From the NCBI GenBank assembly GCA_900550415.1, contig URSO01000068.1, positions 1 to 10,774 on the forward strand: DNA of 10,774 nucleotides, written 5' to 3'. The translations under genes were made by a program, and so were the position numbers. Under the pieces are notes generated by a model. The model made no database searches. It was not told where the DNA came from and saw only the letters and a list, made by a program, of their open reading frames with translations. Shown piece after piece: positions 6,875 through 10,774 of the stretch (the stretch's first letter is position 1; the number at the start of each line of letters is the position of its first letter). The DNA is from an uncultured Collinsella sp. (GTDB taxonomy: Bacteria; Actinomycetota; Coriobacteriia; Coriobacteriales; Coriobacteriaceae).

Positions 6875-8416
6875 CTACTGTGCGGTGCTGAGCGAGCGCC
6901 TGACTGCATCACGCCAGCCCGCAAGGTTTTGCTCGCGGCGCTTGGCGGACATGTGGGGAAGGAAGGTCCTAACGATCTGGGCATTTTGCTCCAGCTCTTC
7001 CAGGTCTTCCCAATAGCCGACGGCAAGACCCGCCAAGTACGCGGCACCGATTGCCGTGGTCTCCACCGTCTCGCATTGCAGCACGGGGATATCCAGCAGA
7101 TCGGCCTGGAATTGCATGATGAACTCGTTGCGCGAGGCACCGCCATCGACAGACAGGCGCTCGATCGAAAGCCCCACGTCCTGCTCCATGGCGCGCAGCA
7201 CGTCGTAGCTCTGATATGCCATGGATTCGCAGGCGGCGCGCACGATGGTCGCACGGCTCGAGGCGCCGGTCAGACCGCACACGATACCGCGAGCATGCGG
7301 GTCCCACCAGGGAGCACCCAAACCCGCAAAGGCGGGAACGAAGTAGCAGCCCTCGTTGTCGCTAATCGAAGCGGCGAGTTGTGCCGACTCGCTCACGCTC
7401 GAGATGATGCCCATGTTGTTGCGAAGCCAGTTCATCGTTGAGCCGGCGGCAAAAATAGAGCCCTCGAGCGCATAGCTGACTTTGCCGTCCGCAGCGATAC
7501 CGATGGTGGAGACCAGGCCATTCTTGGATTCGACGATCTCGTCGCCGGTGTTCATGAGCATAAAGCAACCCGTGCCATAGGTGTTTTTGGTCTGGCCGGG
7601 ACGGAAACAGCAGTGGCCGAACAGCGACGCCTGTTGGTCACCCGCCACGCCCATGATGGGCGGCATGTTGGTCATGATGTCGCTCGCGACGCGGCCGTAG
7701 TCGCCCGAGCTCCAGCGAACCTCGGGCATCATGGAACGTGGAACGTCAAAGAGTGCCAGCAGGTCGTCGTCCCAATCGAGCGTATGGATATTAAAGAGTG
7801 CCGTGCGGCTGGCATTGGTGTAGTCGGTGGCAAAGACCTGGCCGCCGGTGAGGTTGTAGATGAGCCAGGTGTCGATGGTGCCAAACATTAGGTCGCCCGC
7901 CGCCGCGCTTTCGCGTGCGCCGTCGACGTTGTCGAGAATCCACTGCACCTTGGAGGCCGAGAAATACGGGTCGAGCGTGAGTCCCGTGCGGGAGCGCACC
8001 AGCCCTTCTGCGCCCTGCTCGACAAGCTCGTCGATCAGAGGTGCGGTACGGCGGCACTGCCATACTATGGCGTTATAGATCGGCTGACCGCTCACACGGT
8101 CCCAGACCACCGTGGTCTCGCGCTGGTTGGAGATGCCGATGGCGGCAATGCGGTCGGAGTGGATACCGCTCTTAAACTGGACTTCCATCATGACGGCGAT
8201 CTGGCTAGCAAGGACCGCCATGGGGTCTTGCTCTACCCAACCGGGACGCGGAAAGCTGGTTTTGACGCTGCGACGTGCCTGCGCGACGATGCATCCGTAC
8301 TCGTCGACGATGGTCGCAAGTACCGAGGTGGTGCCGCAGTCGAGCGCCATGATGTAGGAACCGCCAAAGTCAAACGAGGCATCTTCCATGCCCAGGCTGC
8401 CCAGATTCAACGACAT
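6875..8416 (-). CDS. glpK: Glycerol kinase (FGGY family), with altered phosphate-binding motif
   Basis: Expected reaction: glycerol + ATP gives sn-glycerol 3-phosphate, in the cytoplasm. The product has 513 residues (usual about 495-510). GlpK blocks run the full length: GISNQRETTVVW (94-105), YNAIVWQCRRTA (114-125), DPYFSASKVQWILDN (149-163), ATDYTNASRTALFNIHTL (196-213), GVAGDQQASLFGH (256-268), NTYGTGCFMLMNTG (278-291), VDGGASRNEFIMQFQADLL (423-441). Residues equivalent to the glycerol contacts are present: Arg99, Glu100, Trp119, Tyr151, Asp260, Phe285. Odd point: the first phosphate motif, usually DQGTTSSRA, reads DCGTTSVLA (26-34), so the Arg that contacts ATP phosphate (E. coli Arg17) is Leu. 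An extra 15-20 residues precede YIMALD. It starts 13 bp after the upstream gene with AAAGG before the ATG; no glpF or glpD is adjacent. Confidence 0.92.
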   Translation of the reverse strand: MSLNLGSLGMEDASFDFGGSYIMALDCGTTSVLATIVDEYGCIVAQARRSVKTSFPRPGWVEQDPMAVLASQIAVMMEVQFKSGIHSDRIAAIGISNQRETTVVWDRVSGQPIYNAIVWQCRRTAPLIDELVEQGAEGLVRSRTGLTLDPYFSASKVQWILDNVDGARESAAAGDLMFGTIDTWLIYNLTGGQVFATDYTNASRTALFNIHTLDWDDDLLALFDVPRSMMPEVRWSSGDYGRVASDIMTNMPPIMGVAGDQQASLFGHCCFRPGQTKNTYGTGCFMLMNTGDEIVESKNGLVSTIGIAADGKVSYALEGSIFAAGSTMNWLRNNMGIISSVSESAQLAASISDNEGCYFVPAFAGLGAPWWDPHARGIVCGLTGASSRATIVRAACESMAYQSYDVLRAMEQDVGLSIERLSVDGGASRNEFIMQFQADLLDIPVLQCETVETTAIGAAYLAGLAVGYWEDLEELEQNAQIVRTFLPHMSAKRREQNLAGWRDAVRRSLSTAQ

Positions 8417-8429
8417 CGCTTAAACCTTT

Positions 8430-9173
8430 CTATTGCATCGGGTCGGACAGGACCCGTTCGATCTCTGATGCGGGAAGTGCGCCTTGGCGCAGGATCTGGA
8501 GCTCGCCGTGCTGAAACGACACGATGGTCGAGGCGTCGCGACACGGGGTCTCACCGGCGTCGACGGCAACATCGACCCCCTCCAGGATGCGACCCTCCAC
8601 CGTGATAAAACTTGCCGGCGCGGGCGCGCCATGCGTGTTGGCGCTGGTGCAGGCAAGGGGGCTGCCACAGGCGCGAATGAGCGCCTGCACCACGGGCGAG
8701 GCCGAAGCGCGAAGTGCCACCGTGTCGTCGGCAGCGCGCATAAAGGTCGGCACGTAGGGGGCTGCCTTGACCACGATAGTCAGGGCTCCCGGCCAGCATC
8801 GTCGCGCGAGTATGCGGGCATCTTCCGGGATATCCACGCCATAGCGGTCGAGCGCTTCGACGCCATCGACCAGCCAAGCGACGGTTTGCGTGAGTTCACG
8901 TTGCTTGAGAGTGAAGATACGGCGATAGCCGGTGCCGAGCGCAGGAACTGCGGCGCCATTGACGGCAGCCTGCGGATCGCGCGGCCACGATGGGAATTCG
9001 CTTGTATCTTGGGGCACGGCGTCCGAGAAGGCGTTGACTGCCACGGCGACACCGTAGACGGTCTCGGTCGGGATCAAAGCCAGACCGCCGCGGCCGAGCA
9101 CCTCGGCCGTGCGCTCGACGGCAAGCCGATGCGGCTCGCGCGTTCCCTCGTATACCCGATAGACCGTCTGCAT
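8430..9173 (-). CDS. tsaC: L-threonylcarbamoyladenylate synthase (TsaC/YrdC family)
   Basis: Makes threonylcarbamoyl-AMP from threonine, bicarbonate and ATP, the first step of t6A37 modification of ANN-decoding tRNAs. The product has 247 residues, one YrdC domain without the C-terminal Sua5 domain. Motifs: IPTETVYGV (34-42), IFTLKQR with Lys90 and Arg92 (canonical K-x-R), WPGALTIVV (127-135), VALRAS with Arg155, TSAN (176-179), DASTIV (213-218) and ILRQGALP (227-234). Between PTETVYG and the K-x-R block lie about 45 residues where homologues usually have about 15; the extra part is Pro/Ala-rich (around 50-80) and suggests a loop insertion. The ATG at 9171-9173 has AAGGGG about 11 nt upstream. 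glpK follows by 13 bp and is probably co-transcribed. Called ywlC or sua5 in other genomes. Confidence 0.9.
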   Translation of the reverse strand: MQTVYRVYEGTREPHRLAVERTAEVLGRGGLALIPTETVYGVAVAVNAFSDAVPQDTSEFPSWPRDPQAAVNGAAVPALGTGYRRIFTLKQRELTQTVAWLVDGVEALDRYGVDIPEDARILARRCWPGALTIVVKAAPYVPTFMRAADDTVALRASASPVVQALIRACGSPLACTSANTHGAPAPASFITVEGRILEGVDVAVDAGETPCRDASTIVSFQHGELQILRQGALPASEIERVLSDPMQ

Positions 9174-9191
9174 GTGTATGCCAGCCCCTTA

Positions 9192-9260
9192 CGCTCTGGT
9201 GCAAGTTTGTTTACTGTGGGGCATTCTCGCACGAAACGTTCAACCTATTTGCCCAGAGCG
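9192..9260 (-). repeat. Long bulged inverted repeat upstream of tsaC
   Basis: On the minus strand, CGCTCTGGGCAA (9249-9260) can pair with TTGCACCAGAGCG (9192-9204): 12 base pairs with one bulged A, enclosing 44 nt. The tsaC ATG lies 18 nt beyond the 3' arm, and the AAGGGG site sits immediately after it. It could be the base of a structured leader RNA, an end structure for the hicAB transcript, or two half-sites for a DNA-binding protein. No U-tract follows. The rest of the gap (9261-9307) shows no clear promoter or terminator. Confidence 0.45.
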
Positions 9261-9307
9261 CATGTTGGTTTGGTGAGCGGCTCTAGTAGTCGGTGAAAGT
9301 GAGGGGG

Positions 9308-9754
9308 TTATTGGACTGCGACGAACTTCTTTGGCCTGCCGGCGTGGCGTTCTTGGGCGGCGTAGCGCTCGATGCTGTCTATCGTTATCATCCGACGGCC
9401 GTCGACGAGTTCAACATCGAGCTTTCCGGCTTTGACCAGCGCGGTAATCCGCGGAGCGGAGACTTTGAGGTCCAGCGCTGCGTCTTTAAATGTTCGGCAC
9501 GCCGCTTCCCGAGCGTCCTCGTGGTCGATTTCGACTGAAAGGGCCACGACCTCGGCCGAGCGTTCGTACCCTGCCGGAGTCAAACCGTTGTTGAGGTCGT
9601 CGGCCAAAAACGCCATCAGTGCCTCGGTAGCATGGGCAATCGCTTCTTCGCGCGTATCGCCATCGGCAAAGGCGCCGGGAATCTGCGGGAAGCTAGCGCA
9701 GTAACCGTCGTCTTCTTTTATGAGAATGCAGTCATAGGTAAATCGCTGCCTCAT
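9308..9754 (-). CDS. hicB: HicB-family antitoxin
   Basis: Antitoxin expected to bind and neutralise HicA and to repress the pair's promoter. The product has 148 residues. Residues 5-52 match the HicB partial RNase-H fold: YDCILIKEDDGYCASFPQIPG, then GDTREEAIAHATEAL. The C-terminal part (about 92-135) reads LDLKVSAPRITALVKAGKL followed by DGRRMITIDSIERYAAQ, which looks like an excisionase/MerR-type helix-turn-helix rather than the ribbon-helix-helix seen in many HicB proteins (judged by eye). The start at 9754 was chosen for GGAGG 5 nt upstream; a longer in-frame form from 9799 would overlap hicA by 34 bp and adds nothing HicB-like. The gap to hicA is 11 bp. Confidence 0.85.
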   Translation of the reverse strand: MRQRFTYDCILIKEDDGYCASFPQIPGAFADGDTREEAIAHATEALMAFLADDLNNGLTPAGYERSAEVVALSVEIDHEDAREAACRTFKDAALDLKVSAPRITALVKAGKLDVELVDGRRMITIDSIERYAAQERHAGRPKKFVAVQ

Positions 9755-9765
9755 TTTGCCTCCAA

Positions 9766-9951
9766 CTACCATCCAGCTTGGCGACGAATACTTGCCCACG
9801 TGCCCTTCTTTGGTCGATCACCACCAGAGCCGTTCACGGTGACAACACGGTCACCAGAAACATACTTAGCATGACTACCGACTTGCGCGACCTTCACGAA
9901 CCCATCGTGCTTGAGTAGGGCAATGATTTCCCGAAAGGTAGGAGGTTGCAT
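9766..9951 (-). CDS. hicA: HicA-family mRNA interferase toxin
   Basis: Small double-stranded-RNA-binding-fold toxin that cleaves mRNA when free of HicB. The product has 61 residues, typical for HicA (about 55-85). The first helix TFREIIALLKHDGFVKV is followed by VGSHAKY (24-30), where His27 is the conserved catalytic histidine of the GSH motif. The end KKGTWASIRRQAGW matches the family GT-[LW]-x-x-I-x-[KR]-Q-A-G tail. The strand usually reading VTVPxH is VTVNGSGGDRP here, so the second common histidine is absent. The ATG at 9949-9951 has AGAGG 7 nt upstream. The toxin-first order before hicB is the standard arrangement. Its promoter and palindrome lie in the AT-rich gap just upstream. Confidence 0.87.
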   Translation of the reverse strand: MQPPTFREIIALLKHDGFVKVAQVGSHAKYVSGDRVVTVNGSGGDRPKKGTWASIRRQAGW

Positions 9952-9975
9952 GGGTCGACCTCTTTCAGCCGTCCT

Positions 9976-9997
9976 AATTATAAACTAATTTATAATT
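9976..9997. promoter_or_regulatory. Perfect palindrome, probable operator of hicAB
   Basis: AATTATAAA and TTTATAATT form a perfect 9-bp inverted repeat around a 4-bp spacer (CTAA), 25 bp before the hicA ATG. It contains the TATAAT -10 box of the candidate promoter and reaches into its spacer. HicB proteins of known systems bind inverted repeats at their own promoter, so this is the natural autoregulation site; the binding itself is inference. Confidence 0.6.
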
Positions 9998-10005
9998 TTT
10001 GCTAA
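9977..10005 (-). promoter_or_regulatory. Candidate hicAB promoter
   Basis: On the minus strand, TTAGCA (10000-10005) and a perfect TATAAT (9977-9982) are separated by 17 bp, the best sigma-70-like promoter in the window. The start would fall near 9970, giving a leader of about 20 nt with the AGAGG site before hicA. It lies in an AT-rich island (about 9975-10021) that contrasts with the GC-rich genes on both sides. The prmC stop (10020-10022) abuts it, and a small CCAGT/ACTGG inverted repeat (10006-10026) overlaps the prmC end without a following U-run. Confidence 0.6.
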
Positions 10006-10019
10006 CCAGTTAATAAATA

Positions 10020-10774
10020 TTACTGGCGCTGTTTGGGCTCGGTGACGATGGCTCGGACGATGCGGGGGCGATCGGTGAGGTCGTGGACGATGCGCACGTC
10101 CGACAGACCCGCTTGGCGGCAGAGCTCGGCCGCAGCGTCGAGCGCGCCCTCGTAGAGCTCGCAGGCAAAGAGGCCGCCGGCGCGCAACATGTAGGGCGCC
10201 GCGTTGAGCAGGCGACGGAAGATATCGAGGCCGTCGGCGCCACCCTCGAGCGCCAGATCGGGCTCAAAGTCCTTGACCTCGTGCGGCAGCGAGCGCATGA
10301 CATCGGTGGGGATGTAGGGCGGGTTGGAGACGAGTACGTCAAAGGTGCCCCACTCTTCACGGGGAATGGAGCTCACCAGGTTCGTGAGGCTGAAGGCGAC
10401 CTCATCGGACGTGAGGCCAAGCGCATCGCGGTTTTTGGTAGCAAGGTCGATGGCGCGCGGCTCGATATCGGTAGCAGTGCAGGTGACGTGGCCGCGACGC
10501 TCCCAGGCGATCGAGAGCGAGATACAGCCCGTGCCGCAGCCGACCTCGAGAACGCGGGCAGTGCGGGGCTCGGCTGGGGCAGGCGCAGCGGCATCCTGAG
10601 CTGAAACCGTCTCCTGGTCGGCACCCTCGATGGCGATGCCGCATTCGTCGAGCTCGGGCTCGGCGGCTTCCGCGGCTTCGGCTTCTGCTGCTTGCGCGGC
10701 GGCTTCCTCGGCCTCGGCCAGAAGATCGAAGCTGTGGACCGCGCGGGCCTTTATGTCCCCGGAGGGCGTGGCGG
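10020..10774 (-). CDS. prmC: Peptide chain release factor N5-glutamine methyltransferase, C-terminal part (cut by right edge)
   Basis: SAM-dependent enzyme that methylates the glutamine of the GGQ motif in RF1/RF2. 250 residues are visible; the frame stays open to the right edge, so the N-terminus is missing. SAM motif I is VLEVGCGTGCISLSIA (74-89 of the visible part), the acidic DIEP follows at 102-105, and the substrate-binding NPPY is at 150-153 with VSNPPYIPTDV. The C-terminal GADGLDIFRRLL block and the ending IVRAIVTEPK fit PrmC. Odd point: immediately before motif I, where homologues have a short linker after the RPETE block, there are at least 55 residues very rich in Ala and Glu (about 18-70). 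The frame through it is uninterrupted. prmC normally follows prfA, which would lie to the right. Confidence 0.93.
   Translation of the reverse strand, partial: ATPSGDIKARAVHSFDLLAEAEEAAAQAAEAEAAEAAEPELDECGIAIEGADQETVSAQDAAAPAPAEPRTARVLEVGCGTGCISLSIAWERRGHVTCTATDIEPRAIDLATKNRDALGLTSDEVAFSLTNLVSSIPREEWGTFDVLVSNPPYIPTDVMRSLPHEVKDFEPDLALEGGADGLDIFRRLLNAAPYMLRAGGLFACELYEGALDAAAELCRQAGLSDVRIVHDLTDRPRIVRAIVTEPKQRQ

Noticed and set aside
9261..9307. Terminator for hicAB after the hicB stop.
   Set aside because: No stem of useful length was found in this stretch.
9755..9799. Longer hicB reading from 9799.
   Set aside because: It would overlap hicA by 34 bp and add non-conserved residues, while the ATG at 9754 has an ideal GGAGG.
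10377..10774. Possible frameshift or fusion splitting prmC, because the NPPY part can be read as a separate 118-codon frame from a GTG at 10376.
   Set aside because: The same frame continues without a stop to the window edge and carries SAM motif I upstream, so it is one gene with an insertion.

Overview
The window is 10.8 kb of GC-rich bacterial DNA (roughly 60% G+C by eye) with every recognisable gene on the minus strand, so transcription runs from the right edge to the left. Codon usage, the F1Fo gene order and the protein sequences suggest a high-GC Gram-positive gut actinobacterium of the Coriobacteriia (Collinsella-like). That assignment comes from protein resemblance only and was not tested by a search.

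Layout in transcription order (right to left): the C-terminal part of prmC (release-factor glutamine methyltransferase, cut by the right edge); a small AT-rich gap with a promoter and a perfect palindrome; a hicA-hicB toxin-antitoxin pair; a 134-bp gap with a long bulged inverted repeat; a TsaC/Sua5-type threonylcarbamoyladenylate synthase; glpK (glycerol kinase family) 13 bp further on; a 123-bp gap with three overlapping hairpins; upp (uracil phosphoribosyltransferase); a 268-bp gap with a strong hairpin and a candidate promoter; then the F-type ATP synthase operon atpI-like, atpB, atpE, atpF, atpH, atpA, atpG and the first 263 codons of atpD, cut by the left edge. atpC (epsilon) would be expected beyond that edge.

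The ATP synthase genes form a tight operon. Fo genes (a, c, b) precede F1 genes (delta, alpha, gamma, beta), several junctions overlap (TAATG at atpH/atpA and atpG/atpD, 11 bp at atpF/atpH), and the only sizeable gap lies before atpE, the high-copy c subunit. The order prmC - sua5 - upp - atp recalls the Bacillus subtilis region (prfA-prmC ... ywlC ... upp-atpIBEFHAGD). On that background, hicAB and glpK look like insertions into an old conserved neighbourhood.

Most of the window is ordinary housekeeping. No clearly new multi-gene system was found. The points most worth checking are the overlapping hairpins before upp, the operator-like palindrome on the hicAB promoter, in-frame insertions in PrmC and TsaC, a GlpK whose phosphate-binding motif departs from the family, and an AtpF that begins with what looks like a signal peptide.
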